A stretch of DNA of 64,000 nt from UBA5078 sp040384465 (GCA_040384465.1 JAZKJF010000012.1:1-64000), one strand, 5' to 3'; numbered from the stretch's first letter, positions 1 to 9,077 are shown. Notes: generated from the letters alone by a model not told the origin. Numbers and translations: made by a program.

Positions 1-82
1 GCGCCATGGATGGCGCGATCGAGCCCCCCATGGATGGGTTCACGGGCGTGTCCTGCAATGCAGCATCTGCCCACCCAAGCTC
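1..82 (-). repeat. Structured palindromic repeat, copy A (cut by window edge)
   Basis: Read on the minus strand this is the start of the same long palindrome found at 47881-48009 and 48808-48925. It shows the shared core GGACACGCCCGTGAA, then a small hairpin around CCCATCCATGGG, then GCGCCATCCATGGCGC, where the window ends. The left outer arm lies at about 52-82; its partner arm is outside the window. It sits just after the stop codon of prfC and in sense orientation to it. The alignment with the other copies is seen directly; a role in transcription ending or mRNA 3' protection is inference. Confidence 0.7.
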
Positions 83-100
83 GAAAACCGGAGCACTAAC

Positions 101-1687
101 TTAGTGCTCGCGAGTCGCATGAAATTCGATGTCCGGCCAGCGCTCTTCCATCAGCGCCAGATTTACTCGGGACGGCGCCAGATAGGTGAGATGGTCGCCG
201 CCATCCACTGCGATGTTCTCGTAGGCTTTTTTCTTGAACTCATCCAGCTTCGCCCGATCCTTGCTGTAGACCCAGCGCGCGCTGTAGACGCTTACCGGCT
301 CGTAGACGCAATCCACTTTGTATTCATCCTGCAGCCGGAACGCCACCACCTCGAACTGCAACACACCGACCGCGCCAACGATCAAATCGTTGTTCTTGGA
401 CGGCATGAAGACCTGCACGGAACCTTCCTCGGCAAGCTGCTTCAACCCTTTCTGTAACTGCTTCATCTTCAATGGGTCTTTAAGGCGGATACGGCGGAAC
501 AGCTCCGGAGCAAAGTGTGGAATGCCGGTGTACTGCAACACCTCACCCTCAGTGAAAGTGTCGCCGATCTGGATAGTGCCATGATTGTGGAAACCGAGGA
601 TGTCACCGGAAACGGCTTCTTCTGCCTGTTCGCGCTCTCCCGCCATGAAAGTCACCGCATCACTGACGCGCACTTCCTTACCAAGACGGGTGTGCAAGAC
701 CTTCATGCCTCGCAGATATGCGCCGGAGCAGACTCTCAGAAAAGCTACGCGGTCACGGTGATTCGGATCCATGTTCGCCTGAATCTTGAACACAAAGGCA
801 CTGAATTTCTCTTCATCAGGAGCCACCTCACGCGTCTGGGTAGCACGCGGCAGCGGCGATGGCGCCCACTCCACGAACTGATCCAGCATCTCGCGCACAC
901 CGAAGTTGCCCAGAGCAGTACCAAAGTAGACCGGGGTCATGCGGCCAGCCAGGTATTCATTCACATCGAACAGGTTGCTCGCGCCCTTTACCAGCTCGAT
1001 TTCCGCTTGCACGTCGTCCGCGTAGGGACCGAGCAGTTTGCGGGCCTCGGGACTGTCCAGACCCTGAATGCGGATGTCATCCGGCAGGCGGTCGCCCTGG
1101 CCGTGCTGGTAGACATGCACGGTATCGGTGTAAAGGTTGTAGACACCCTTGAATTCCTTGCCCATGCCGAGCGGCCAATTGATGGGGGCGCAACGGATTT
1201 TGAGCACCGTCTCGATCTCATCGAGCACATCCACGGGAGCCAGCGTCTCGCGGTCAAGCTTGTTGACGAAGGTGAAGATAGGCGTATCACGCAGACGGCA
1301 CACGTCCATCAGCTTGATGGTGCGCTCCTCGACACCCTTTGCGCCGTCAACCACCATCAGCGCCGAATCCACGGCGGTGAGCACGCGGTAGGTGTCTTCC
1401 GAGAAATCTTCGTGGCCTGGCGTATCGAGCAGATTGACGATGCGGTCGTTGTAGGGGAATTGCATGACCGAAGAGGTCACGGAGATGCCGCGCTGCTGCT
1501 CCATCGCCATCCAATCCGACGTGGCGTGGCGATCAGACTTCTTGCCCTTCACCGTACCTGCTTTTTGAATCAGACGGCCGAGCAGCAGAAGCTTCTCCGT
1601 GATTGTCGTCTTGCCCGCATCCGGGTGAGAGATAATCGCAAAAGTGCGTCTGCGGAGGATTTCGTCGGCGAGTGCGCCTTGGCTCAT
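101..1687 (-). CDS. prfC: Peptide chain release factor 3 (RF3)
   Basis: GTPase that recycles RF1 and RF2 from the ribosome after translation termination; cytoplasmic. The product is 528 residues, the normal RF3 length. The G1 loop SHPDAGKTT is at residues 20-28, the G3 motif DTPGH at 88-92 and the G4 motif NKLD at 142-145, followed by the translation-factor beta barrel and the RF3 C-terminal domain. The ATG start gives the usual RF3 N-terminus, with the G domain beginning about 15 residues in. It is transcribed away from the unknown gene upstream (same strand, 164 bp gap holding a REP pair) and is followed by structured palindrome copy A. RF3 identity is certain on motifs and full length. Confidence 0.97.
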   Translation of the reverse strand: MSQGALADEILRRRTFAIISHPDAGKTTITEKLLLLGRLIQKAGTVKGKKSDRHATSDWMAMEQQRGISVTSSVMQFPYNDRIVNLLDTPGHEDFSEDTYRVLTAVDSALMVVDGAKGVEERTIKLMDVCRLRDTPIFTFVNKLDRETLAPVDVLDEIETVLKIRCAPINWPLGMGKEFKGVYNLYTDTVHVYQHGQGDRLPDDIRIQGLDSPEARKLLGPYADDVQAEIELVKGASNLFDVNEYLAGRMTPVYFGTALGNFGVREMLDQFVEWAPSPLPRATQTREVAPDEEKFSAFVFKIQANMDPNHRDRVAFLRVCSGAYLRGMKVLHTRLGKEVRVSDAVTFMAGEREQAEEAVSGDILGFHNHGTIQIGDTFTEGEVLQYTGIPHFAPELFRRIRLKDPLKMKQLQKGLKQLAEEGSVQVFMPSKNNDLIVGAVGVLQFEVVAFRLQDEYKVDCVYEPVSVYSARWVYSKDRAKLDEFKKKAYENIAVDGGDHLTYLAPSRVNLALMEERWPDIEFHATREH

Positions 1688-1773
1688 GGCTGTTGGTCCT
1701 TGCGAATTGCGGGATGTACACGAAAGGTCGCGGATTATACTCGCGGCTCCTCATTGTGCCCAGCACAACGAAG

Positions 1774-1840
1774 TGTGGGAACGTGCCAGCACGCGATTGA
1801 ATGGCGAAGAGTCTGATCGCGTGCAGGCACGCTCCCACGA
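1774..1840. repeat. REP-like inverted pair
   Basis: Two inverted copies of a REP-type unit. The left copy starts TGTGGGAACGTGCC at 1774; the right copy ends GGCACGCTCCCACGA at 1840. The arms (about 23 nt) pair with two mismatches around an 18-nt loop. It lies between two minus-strand genes, upstream of prfC. The TGTGGGAGCG...CGCGAT form resembles the REP units known in Pseudomonas. Related copies in this window are at 9858, 35932, 42031 and 60889. Confidence 0.75.
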
Positions 1841-1851
1841 GAGGAATTGGG

Positions 1852-2490
1852 TCAGTGGACAGTGGCAGAGACGGGGCGGTCAGTGGTAATAGCGAAATCG
1901 GGGTGCAGCAAATCCGAACGTTTGACCAGCAGCAGATCGTGACGCTCCAGCCTGTCGTACTCGCCAATGGATTCCACATCGGCCTCCTCCAGTAACACCA
2001 CCACGACATCTTCGTTGTCCACGTCCACCACCACGCAACGCTTGAAACCCACCAGCGTATTGAGGGAAGCGAAACTGCCAATGTCGCAGGTGTGGGCAGG
2101 ATACAGGCCTGCAGAGGACTGCAGAATGCCATTGGAATTGAAGGCCATGCCAAAACCGGCAGCAGCCACAACGTGGATGATGTCAATGATAGCGGGGTCG
2201 GTGAGATCGATGCGGACAGTGTCTACCACTGCGATGCGATTCTCTTCCTGCTCGTGGGTGACCAGCTTGAGGAAGAGGTTGATGTCATCCTGATTCCACT
2301 CCAGCATCTCTTCGGTCTCCGCGCGGGAGCTGTCCGATGCAAAGCTGACGACACTGGTTTCGATGGTCAAATCCCGGCGATCATCTTCTTCAGACTCGTA
2401 AGGAACAACCATGGAGACGGCGCAGAGCCCTTCGCTGGACTCCGGACTGAGTTTCCACAAAAACGGAATATTACCTGTCAACTCAACCAT
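1852..2490 (-). CDS. Conserved protein of unknown function
   Basis: A 212-residue acidic protein with no signal peptide or membrane segment, so probably cytoplasmic. I do not recognise a family. The N-terminus (MVELTGNIPF) is followed by an acidic stretch (EEDDRRD near residue 35) and alternating hydrophobic strands later, such as CVVVDVDNEDVVVVLLEEA near residue 160, which suggest an alpha/beta fold. The ATG at 2490 is the only reasonable start. It is in line with prfC but separated by a 164-bp gap holding a REP pair, so co-transcription is uncertain. Its upstream region is the long AT-rich gap with DnaA-box matches. Coding potential is supported by length and ordinary composition. Confidence 0.7.
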   Translation of the reverse strand: MVELTGNIPFLWKLSPESSEGLCAVSMVVPYESEEDDRRDLTIETSVVSFASDSSRAETEEMLEWNQDDINLFLKLVTHEQEENRIAVVDTVRIDLTDPAIIDIIHVVAAAGFGMAFNSNGILQSSAGLYPAHTCDIGSFASLNTLVGFKRCVVVDVDNEDVVVVLLEEADVESIGEYDRLERHDLLLVKRSDLLHPDFAITTDRPVSATVH

Positions 2491-2729
2491 TGCGTGATAC
2501 TGATGTGGTGTGATTACGGCCCAACAATAGCATCAAAGCAAGGGCATGACAAAGCCATAATCATTTCTGCCAGCCTCCTCCAGCTACAAAAGAATGACGA
2601 AAAGCAGTTGACAATTGTGTTCACCAAAGCATTTCAACGCACAAATTTGCAGCCAGTCTCAGCTCTCAAAATCCGCTCCCGCTTTTGATTGACGACCGGT
2701 AATAATTGTGATGAGAGAATTGGAAAATG

Positions 2730-2942
2730 TTTTCCACAGTTTCTGTGGATAACTCAGTTGATAAGTTGAAAATAACGCTCTGAAACGCTGAAAAACACGC
2801 CGATTGACACAACTTGGTTATTTTTTAACCAAATGTAAAAGATCAATAAAATCAAATATATAGTTAATTATCGACCGTTCCCACGCCGAAAAACACTGTA
2901 TTTACAGGGGATTTGTGTCAAAACCGTCCCTTGTGTGCATAA
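2730..2942. promoter_or_regulatory. DnaA-box cluster
   Basis: Three 9-mers fit TTWTNCACA: TTTTCCACA at 2730-2738 on plus, TTATCCACA (the perfect box) at 2744-2752 on minus, and TTATGCACA at 2934-2942 on minus. The first two face each other 5 bp apart, forming TCCACAG-TTT-CTGTGGA. Between the pair and the third box is an AT-rich stretch containing a near match to the E. coli 13-mer (GATCTTTTACATT read on minus, at about 2833-2845). By a simple random estimate fewer than 0.1 such boxes are expected in 600 bases. Whether this is an origin, a DARS- or datA-like DnaA titration site, or a DnaA-regulated promoter cannot be told from sequence. Confidence 0.5.
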
Positions 2943-3014
2943 AAAGGGGGCACAATTCATTTTCTTGTTAAAACGAATTCGTTTGAGCGCTGTTTTTATT
3001 AGGTTTTTTTCCTC

Positions 3015-3020
3015 TATAAT
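3015..3020 (+). promoter_or_regulatory. Possible -10 element (TATAAT)
   Basis: A perfect TATAAT hexamer lies about 50 bases before the start of the gene at 3071. No good -35 hexamer is seen at 16-18 bp spacing (the bases there are T-rich), so the promoter call is weak. Confidence 0.35.
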
Positions 3021-3070
3021 CGGCCCGTTCCAGGCTGATTATTGCGGTGATGCAACGAGGTGGTGCACTG

Positions 3071-3505
3071 ATGAAATTCTCTCGCAAACTATTGTTCGCC
3101 ACTACTGCGACAGGACTGTCGCTGCTGGCCGCATTCTTTGTCTGGGAATTGAATCGTCGCTACAGTCTGGAGGAACAAGCAGGTGCCCTGATGACCGACA
3201 CTTTGCTGCAGATACTCAGCTCGGGGGACAGCACCTTGCTGTCAGAACATACCGATCCTCTCGTGCTCGTGCAGACGCCTGATTTATCAAATCTGACTCG
3301 TTATGGTCGCCTGGTGAGCATCGATCCGCCACAGGGGGAAGCACAGATTCCGACCTCTCTCAGCAGCACGGCGCCCGCCGCACAGTTTGCCACCACTGCA
3401 CATTACAGCCTGGGAAGAGTGAATTCAGAAGCAATCATGACCTACCGTGACGGACTCTGGCTGTTCACCCATTTCACGGTGGTGCCCGGCCCGCTTGCCG
3501 AATAA
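3071..3505 (+). CDS. Small membrane-anchored or secreted protein, unknown function
   Basis: The N-terminus MKFSRKLLFATTATGL then SLLAAFFVWEL is a positively charged tip followed by a hydrophobic segment of about 18 residues: a signal anchor or uncleaved signal peptide, with the rest (about 115 residues) outside the cytoplasm. No known domain is recognised. The ATG at 3071 is preferred over the GTG at 3047 or ATG at 3050 because GAGG lies 10 bases upstream and the signal sequence then begins correctly. It converges with the small membrane protein gene at 3512 with only 6 bases between stop codons. Confidence 0.65.
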   Translation: MKFSRKLLFATTATGLSLLAAFFVWELNRRYSLEEQAGALMTDTLLQILSSGDSTLLSEHTDPLVLVQTPDLSNLTRYGRLVSIDPPQGEAQIPTSLSSTAPAAQFATTAHYSLGRVNSEAIMTYRDGLWLFTHFTVVPGPLAE

Positions 3506-3511
3506 ACAGCG

Positions 3512-3814
3512 CTAGCGCACCAGCACCCGGTGGACTACTGGCAGGATGATGACGGCGATCAACGCGGCGATGACGATATCCTGATCGATCACCACTCCTC
3601 CCAGCATTTCCGGAGGAAGATTGATGACGACGCACAAGCCCACGATCAGCAGCACCAGCATCACACTGCGATGCGCCAGCAGTGCCGTGAACAACAAGGC
3701 CACCAGCGCAATCAGCAAGTAGTTGGTTTCCAGACCGAAACGAGTGAGAGTTTCACGCGCCAGCGTGATACCGAGGCCGATGAACAGAATCAGGCCGTAC
3801 AACGCAAATTTCAT
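3512..3814 (-). CDS. Small three-helix inner-membrane protein
   Basis: 100 residues, almost wholly hydrophobic: membrane segments at about residues 3-18, 33-62 (possibly two helices) and 78-95, with short charged turns such as ARETLTRF. The family is not recognised. It has a normal ATG start, and its 3' end converges with the gene at 3071. The 147-bp gap upstream separates it from the GspE-type gene on the same strand, so it may be transcribed with that gene. Confidence 0.6.
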   Translation of the reverse strand: MKFALYGLILFIGLGITLARETLTRFGLETNYLLIALVALLFTALLAHRSVMLVLLIVGLCVVINLPPEMLGGVVIDQDIVIAALIAVIILPVVHRVLVR

Positions 3815-3961
3815 AGTCAGGTGCCACTTGGATTGCTAAACATTGCTCAGGATTGCGAGCTGACTATACGACATGCAAACAACTTTGCTGCAAACGATGC
3901 TGTAAATTTTGAACCAGATCAAAAAACTGCCTCAATAACCCGGGACTGATAAGCAGTCTCT

Positions 3962-6334
3962 CTACTCCGCCACCACTCCCAGCAACTGCTTGTAATCACT
4001 CAAGCCCATGAAGATTTTGTTGATGCCATCCTGCTTCAGCGTACGCATGCCGTCTTTCAACGCCTGTTGACGCATCGCATCCAGATCGGCTTTGTTGTAA
4101 ATCATTTTACGCAGCTCATGAGTTCCGACCAGCAGTTCATGAATACCGGTACGCCCCTTGTACCCGGTACCCCCGCACTCGTCACATCCTACCGCCCGAT
4201 TCAACTGCACGGTGGCCAGATCAACCCCCAATTCAGGGAAATCGTCCTTCCCGTAGTTGTCGATCAGATGATCCAGCTCCTGCTCAGTGGGCCTGTACGA
4301 TTCCTTGCACTTCTTGCAGAGTGTTCGCATCAGACGCTGCGCCAACACGCCCAGCAATGCATCAGAGAAATTGACTGGATCAAGCCCCAGATCAAGCAAG
4401 CGCGTAATGGTCTCCGGGGCGGAGTTGGTGTGCAGAGTGGACAGTACAAGGTGGCCGGTGAGCGAGGCTTCGATACCAATGCTGGCGGTCTCGTGGTCAC
4501 GCATCTCACCGATCAGAATCACATCCGGGTCTGCCCGCAGGAATGCCCGCATCGCGGTGGCGAACGTAAAGTTGATCTTGGGCAATACCTGGACCTGCTG
4601 GAGACCGGGCTGAGTGATCTCCACCGGATCCTCGGCGGTCCAGATTTTACGATCAGGCGTGTTGATATACCCCAACACCCCGTGCAGCGTCGTGGTCTTG
4701 CCCGAGCCGGTCGGCCCCACTACCAGGAGCAAACCATGCGGGTGGGCAGACAATTCCACAATCTTGTCGTAGTTCGGTTGCGAGAGATTGAGTTTGGCCA
4801 GTGGCATAGCGCTGCCCGCTGCCAGAAGACGCAAGACCGCGCTTTCACCATTCACGGTGGGAATAGTCGCCACCCGCAATTCCAGCTTCTTGCCACGCAC
4901 CTTGAGTTTACATTTGCCGTCTTGCGGCATCCGCCGCTCGGCAATGTTCAGACGGGAGATGACCTTGATACGGGCGATCAGGGCCGAGGTATGCTCCTTC
5001 GGTACCTTGAGCAACTCACGGCACACACCGTCGACACGAATCCGCACAATCCCGGGTGAATTGTCTTTGCCGGGTTCCACATGAATATCGGAAGCTCCCA
5101 GACGATCTGCCTCGGTGATCACACGGTTCACCAATTGGATGATGGCGGATGTCGACGCCAAGTTCTCGTCTTCGGACTCATCCTCCGCATCCACTTCGAT
5201 ATTGCCCTGCTCTTCGAGGCGCGAGAATACGTCATCGAAGCCTGCCTCCAGATCAGCGCCATCGTCATCACGCAGATATTGCAGAATGTGCTCGGGCAGG
5301 CCCACACGGAAAGCATAGTTGCGGGCGTTCAATACGCCCTGGATTTCCATGATGCGCTGATAGTCACTGGGGTCATCAATGAGGATGACAGCCTCTTCCT
5401 TGTTGCCGGAAACCGGCAGCCAGAGGTTCTTGCGCAGATAACTGACGCCGATATTTTCGAACAGCTCGGGCGGCAGAGTATGTCCCGCCTCGAACTTCAT
5501 GTAGGGAACGCGGTAGTAGTATTCGAGCGACTGACCAATGGCGTCCGCTTCAATGCCATAGTCTTCAATCAAGAGCCTCGAAACGCTGCCTCCATAGAGG
5601 GCGACTTTGCGCTGGACTTCGTCGAGATCCTGACTGGAAAGCTTGTTCTTCTGGACTAAATAGTCATAAGGTCCCTGCGTGCTCTGCAACTCTGCCCGGA
5701 ACTGCTTGGCCAGCATCTGCGACACCATCATCGCGTGCTTGAGATCCGTCTTGCTGAATTCGCGATCACCCTCGAAATTGATCAATTGCAGAACGCCCAG
5801 CAGAATACCGTCTTTGATCGGCACAATGATCATCGACTTGACGGCCCAGCCCTTGGCATCAGAGAAACGTCTGTCGAATTTCAGACGCGGGTGAACGTCG
5901 AGCAGCTCCTGTTGATCGAGGACATTTCTGATCACCAGAGCACGCTGGCTCAGGGCAACGTAGCCCGCCAGAGAGGTCGGACTGAAAGGGACACGTATCT
6001 CAGGTGAACCGCTGTCGTTCGAATCGCCGCCCTTGAAGCTGGCAAGGACCTCCTTGCCGTTCTGCACACACTGATAAATCGTAAACAGTCGCACGCCGAG
6101 CAGATCAAGCAGCGCGCGCTCGGTCTCCTTCATGGCTTTTTTAAGCTGCTTACTTTGTTTCAGACGCTGATAAACCAGCGACAACCCCTGCACAAATGCG
6201 TCCTGGGGTTCTGCTTCTTTTACCACCGGCTCTTCTGCTATCTGGTTCAACTCTTGATTAATCCGCGTTGGAGCGTTTGCTTGCATTCGGCAGGTCAGAG
6301 CACTGCGCTGTGGTAACATCGCCGCACTGAACAC
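3962..6334 (-). CDS. GAF-domain GspE/PilB-family ATPase
   Basis: Hexameric secretion/pilus-type ATPase with an added sensory domain. Order: GAF domain at about residues 55-215, MshE N-terminal (MshEN-like) domain at 225-345, acidic linker at 360-395, then the GspE ATPase core at 395-780. Walker A GPTGSGKTTT is at 540-549 and the Walker B region DVILIGEMRD at 604-613, followed by the HLVLSTLHTN motif. A zinc loop is seen as CKKC and CDEC about 50 residues apart. The listed start is a GTG; an internal ATG at 6286 (MQANAPT) would remove 16 residues. No pilus or type II secretion gene is next to it, so it is an orphan. A role in pilus motility or secretion is inferred from the family only. Confidence 0.9.
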   Translation of the reverse strand: MFSAAMLPQRSALTCRMQANAPTRINQELNQIAEEPVVKEAEPQDAFVQGLSLVYQRLKQSKQLKKAMKETERALLDLLGVRLFTIYQCVQNGKEVLASFKGGDSNDSGSPEIRVPFSPTSLAGYVALSQRALVIRNVLDQQELLDVHPRLKFDRRFSDAKGWAVKSMIIVPIKDGILLGVLQLINFEGDREFSKTDLKHAMMVSQMLAKQFRAELQSTQGPYDYLVQKNKLSSQDLDEVQRKVALYGGSVSRLLIEDYGIEADAIGQSLEYYYRVPYMKFEAGHTLPPELFENIGVSYLRKNLWLPVSGNKEEAVILIDDPSDYQRIMEIQGVLNARNYAFRVGLPEHILQYLRDDDGADLEAGFDDVFSRLEEQGNIEVDAEDESEDENLASTSAIIQLVNRVITEADRLGASDIHVEPGKDNSPGIVRIRVDGVCRELLKVPKEHTSALIARIKVISRLNIAERRMPQDGKCKLKVRGKKLELRVATIPTVNGESAVLRLLAAGSAMPLAKLNLSQPNYDKIVELSAHPHGLLLVVGPTGSGKTTTLHGVLGYINTPDRKIWTAEDPVEITQPGLQQVQVLPKINFTFATAMRAFLRADPDVILIGEMRDHETASIGIEASLTGHLVLSTLHTNSAPETITRLLDLGLDPVNFSDALLGVLAQRLMRTLCKKCKESYRPTEQELDHLIDNYGKDDFPELGVDLATVQLNRAVGCDECGGTGYKGRTGIHELLVGTHELRKMIYNKADLDAMRQQALKDGMRTLKQDGINKIFMGLSDYKQLLGVVAE

Positions 6335-6343
6335 CCTCTATCT

Positions 6344-7207
6344 TTGTCAAGAAACGGAACTGACTCTTTGAAACTCACTGCAAGGTTTTCTTTTGCGCCT
6401 GCGGGCTGGCTGCTTTTGTCGATGTTCATGCTGCAGGCCTGCACATCACCATCAGCATCGATCTCAACGACCCTGCCCACTCTCACCAGGACGGAATCCG
6501 CCTGGATAGCGGAGCGCATATTCGCCAACGAGTGTAACCTGAAAACAGAGTGCTTAACCAGTTGGAACACAGGGGAAGATTTCCCTTCGCTGGGCATTGG
6601 CCATTTCATATGGTATCGGGAAAATCAGCGTGAAGTCTTTGTGGAGAGCTTCCCTCAGTTGCTGGAGTTCTATACTGCACAAGGCGTTCCTCTACCGGCC
6701 TGGATCAGCCAGCTGGAGCAGCCGGATTCCCCCTGGCAGACCCGTGAGGAATTTCAAAATGATTTCTCCAGCCCCCGCATGCTGGAGTTGCGCACCTTCC
6801 TCGATACGACCCGGCATGTACAGGTCGATTTCATCATTCGCCGCATGCATGCCAGCCTCCCCGCGCTGGTCGCCGCCTCCGAACGCCCTCGACAAGTAGA
6901 GCAGTTGTTTCTGGAGATCAGTCGCAGCGCGACTCCTGTGGGCATGTATGCTCTGATCGACTACATCAACTTCAAGGGTGAGGGAACGTCCCCAGCCGAA
7001 CGCTATCAGGGCGAGGGTTGGGGGCTGCTGCAGGTGCTCGAACATCTTCTGGAGAACCGCACAGCCACCCCGCTGATGCCGCAATTCACCCAGGCAGCGA
7101 GTCATGTCCTGACACGCCGTGTAGAAAACTCTCCTCCCGAGCGCGGCGAGCAACGCTGGTTGGCGGGTTGGAATAACCGAGTGGCCACCTATTCCGCCCA
7201 GCCCTGA
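6344..7207 (+). CDS. Putative lipoprotein, conserved, unknown function
   Basis: The N-terminus carries a lipoprotein signal: a basic tip, a hydrophobic stretch (GWLLLSMFM) and the lipobox LQAC, so the mature protein is probably lipid-anchored. The rest contains FANECNLKTECLTSWN and LGIGHFIWY, motifs I associate with a conserved proteobacterial family of unknown function. The listed start is TTG; a second TTG at 6368 (KLTARFSF) gives a more normal signal length, and no ATG is suitably placed. It diverges from the GAF-GspE gene with only 9 bases between the longest reading frames, so promoter and start regions overlap. Confidence 0.7.
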   Translation: MSRNGTDSLKLTARFSFAPAGWLLLSMFMLQACTSPSASISTTLPTLTRTESAWIAERIFANECNLKTECLTSWNTGEDFPSLGIGHFIWYRENQREVFVESFPQLLEFYTAQGVPLPAWISQLEQPDSPWQTREEFQNDFSSPRMLELRTFLDTTRHVQVDFIIRRMHASLPALVAASERPRQVEQLFLEISRSATPVGMYALIDYINFKGEGTSPAERYQGEGWGLLQVLEHLLENRTATPLMPQFTQAASHVLTRRVENSPPERGEQRWLAGWNNRVATYSAQP

Positions 7208-7342
7208 TACAGCCCTTATCGACTTCTTGGCAAGTACCACGCGCGCAGCAATTGCGGCCTTGACTAATATTCGCTCAGATGCGGCCGATACTCCTGTCTA
7301 GAGACCTCAGGGCAACGCCCTCCGGGGCAATTGGAGGCTGAC

Positions 7343-7897
7343 ATGAGCAAAGACACTGAACGCAGTACCGACTTGGCATTGCAGGCAGATCCTCTTGAGC
7401 CATTGAAAACGAAACTCAAGCGTCAGCAAATGCTGTTAATAGGTTTGCTGGCAACCTGTGTACTGGCGCTGCTGATGGCGGGCACGACGCTGATGATGAT
7501 GCTGTCCGACAGTCGAGACCTGGCGGCTGTCGAAGAGACCGAAAGAGAGCAGATTCAACTGATCAACGAGCAGATGGCCTTCTTTACCTCTCAGGTCGAA
7601 GCCTTGCTGGCTCGCTCCGAAGAACTGGGAACAGAACTCACCGATCTTTCCGCGCAAGTCGCCACCATCGACGTGAATGACCAACGCAATGTCCTTATTC
7701 GTGTACAGCGCATCCTGATTCGTCAGGAACAGGACTATCGCAACTTTCTGACCACGCTGGAGAACGGTCTTTACAATTTCAGCATGATGATTCCGCACTC
7801 CCGGGGCTGGTGGGAGGATTACCAGAAAGACTTGCTGGAAACGTCAGAACTCAGCAAGGCACGGGAAAACTATGTCGTCAATCTGCGTAACAATTGA
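7343..7897 (+). CDS. Single-pass membrane protein with coiled coil, unknown
   Basis: About 184 residues. A charged cytoplasmic tip of about 30 residues precedes one strong membrane segment (LIGLLATCVLALLMAGTTLM) at about residues 33-55. A long predicted coiled coil rich in E, Q and L follows (about residues 65-125), then a C-terminal part outside the membrane. I recognise no family. The ATG at 7343 is chosen because GGAGG lies just upstream; the reading frame extends four codons further without a good start. It stands 64 bases before hisC on the same strand. Confidence 0.65.
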   Translation: MSKDTERSTDLALQADPLEPLKTKLKRQQMLLIGLLATCVLALLMAGTTLMMMLSDSRDLAAVEETEREQIQLINEQMAFFTSQVEALLARSEELGTELTDLSAQVATIDVNDQRNVLIRVQRILIRQEQDYRNFLTTLENGLYNFSMMIPHSRGWWEDYQKDLLETSELSKARENYVVNLRNN

Positions 7898-7961
7898 ACC
7901 GGGGGGGATTAACCAGTAACCTTGGCCGCTCCTGCCAGGACCCAGAGCAACGCCGATTCCT

Positions 7962-9077
7962 ATGCCAACCTCCAAAAGCTACGAAAGACCCAATATCCAG
8001 CGCATGACCGGATACAGTTCCGGTGAACAACCCAACCAGGCTGGCATCATCAAACTGAATACCAACGAGAATCCCTACCCGGCCACAGCGGCGGTGGCGG
8101 CTGCGCTTGCCAGTGTGCGTGTCGAGGATCTGCGTCGCTATCCCCAGCCGCTGGCCAACGATTTCCGGCGCATCGCTGCCAATTATCATCAGGTCGAGGT
8201 CGACAACATCATCCCTACCAATGGTGGCGACGAATTGTTGCGGTTGATCATCACGACCTTCGTCGATGCCGGTGACACCATCGCCATTGCCGAACCCAGC
8301 TACTCGCTCTACCCGGTGCTCGCTCAGATTCAGGACTGCGAAGTGGCCCGCATTGCCTTGCAGGAAGACTGGAGCATGCCTGCCGATTTTGCGGCACAGC
8401 TGAATGCCTGTGGCGCGAAGCTGGCCTTCATCGTCAATCCTCACGCCCCTTCAGGGCTGCTGACTCCGGTCGCGCAGCTGGAACAGATCGCGGCAGAATT
8501 CAAGGGCGTCCTCGTCATCGACGAAGCCTATGTGGATTTCATCGACCCAGACCAGCACTACAATGCCCTGCCACTGATCAAGCGCTTCGACAACCTGCTG
8601 ATCCTGCGCACTATGAGCAAAGGCTACTCGCTCGCCGGCCTGCGGTTCGCCTACGGTATCGGTGCGACCTCACTGACCTCGCCGATGCTGCACAAGACTC
8701 GCGACAGCTACAACACGGATGTCATTTCCCAGCTGCTGGCGACTGCCGCAGTGCAAGATCACGCCATAGCGGCACTGAGCTGGGAGAAGGTGAGAGCGGA
8801 ACGCAGCCGCATGACCGCTGCGCTCACAGCGCTGGGCTTTGCTTGTGCACCGAGTCAAAGCAATTTCCTGCTGGCACGGGTGCCACTGGGAGATACCCGC
8901 TATGAGAACACCGAATTGATGGCACGCGAGTTTTACCAGCGCCTGAGGGACGATGGCATTCTGATCCGCTATTTCGATCAACCACGCCTGCGCGACAAAC
9001 TGCGCATCACGATCGGGACACTCGAAGAGAACCAGAAGCTGCTGCAATTTCTGGCCAGTTACTTGAGCAAACACTGA
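7962..9077 (+). CDS. hisC: Histidinol-phosphate aminotransferase
   Basis: PLP-dependent aminotransferase converting imidazole-acetol phosphate and glutamate to histidinol phosphate in histidine synthesis. 371 residues, normal for HisC. Visible class II aminotransferase motifs are KLNTNENPYP near residue 27, the NGGDELL loop near 87, NPHAPSG (the Asn of the PLP site) near 155, DEAYVDF near 188, and the Schiff-base lysine in RTMSKGYSLAGLR near 218. It is not in a his operon here; its neighbours are a membrane protein and a zinc-finger protein 11 bases downstream. Acting on other substrates, as some HisC-like paralogues do, cannot be excluded. Confidence 0.92.
   Translation: MPTSKSYERPNIQRMTGYSSGEQPNQAGIIKLNTNENPYPATAAVAAALASVRVEDLRRYPQPLANDFRRIAANYHQVEVDNIIPTNGGDELLRLIITTFVDAGDTIAIAEPSYSLYPVLAQIQDCEVARIALQEDWSMPADFAAQLNACGAKLAFIVNPHAPSGLLTPVAQLEQIAAEFKGVLVIDEAYVDFIDPDQHYNALPLIKRFDNLLILRTMSKGYSLAGLRFAYGIGATSLTSPMLHKTRDSYNTDVISQLLATAAVQDHAIAALSWEKVRAERSRMTAALTALGFACAPSQSNFLLARVPLGDTRYENTELMAREFYQRLRDDGILIRYFDQPRLRDKLRITIGTLEENQKLLQFLASYLSKH

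Larger units (their letters stand above)
2491..3070. other. Long AT-rich intergenic region
   Basis: About 580 bases without a convincing gene, lying between two divergent genes. It is much more AT-rich than its surroundings, most strongly at about 2815-2875. It holds three matches to the DnaA-box consensus (separate entry), a GGTTA/TAACC dyad around a T-run at 2816-2830, a CTGTA/TACAG dyad at 2896-2907, a 14-base palindrome centred on GAATTC at 2971-2984, and a TATAAT hexamer at 3015. Possible promoter region for both flanking genes. Confidence 0.6.

Noticed and set aside
515..1816. 433-residue open frame antisense to prfC
   Set aside because: A shadow of the GC-rich prfC gene; no family motifs and no ribosome-binding site.
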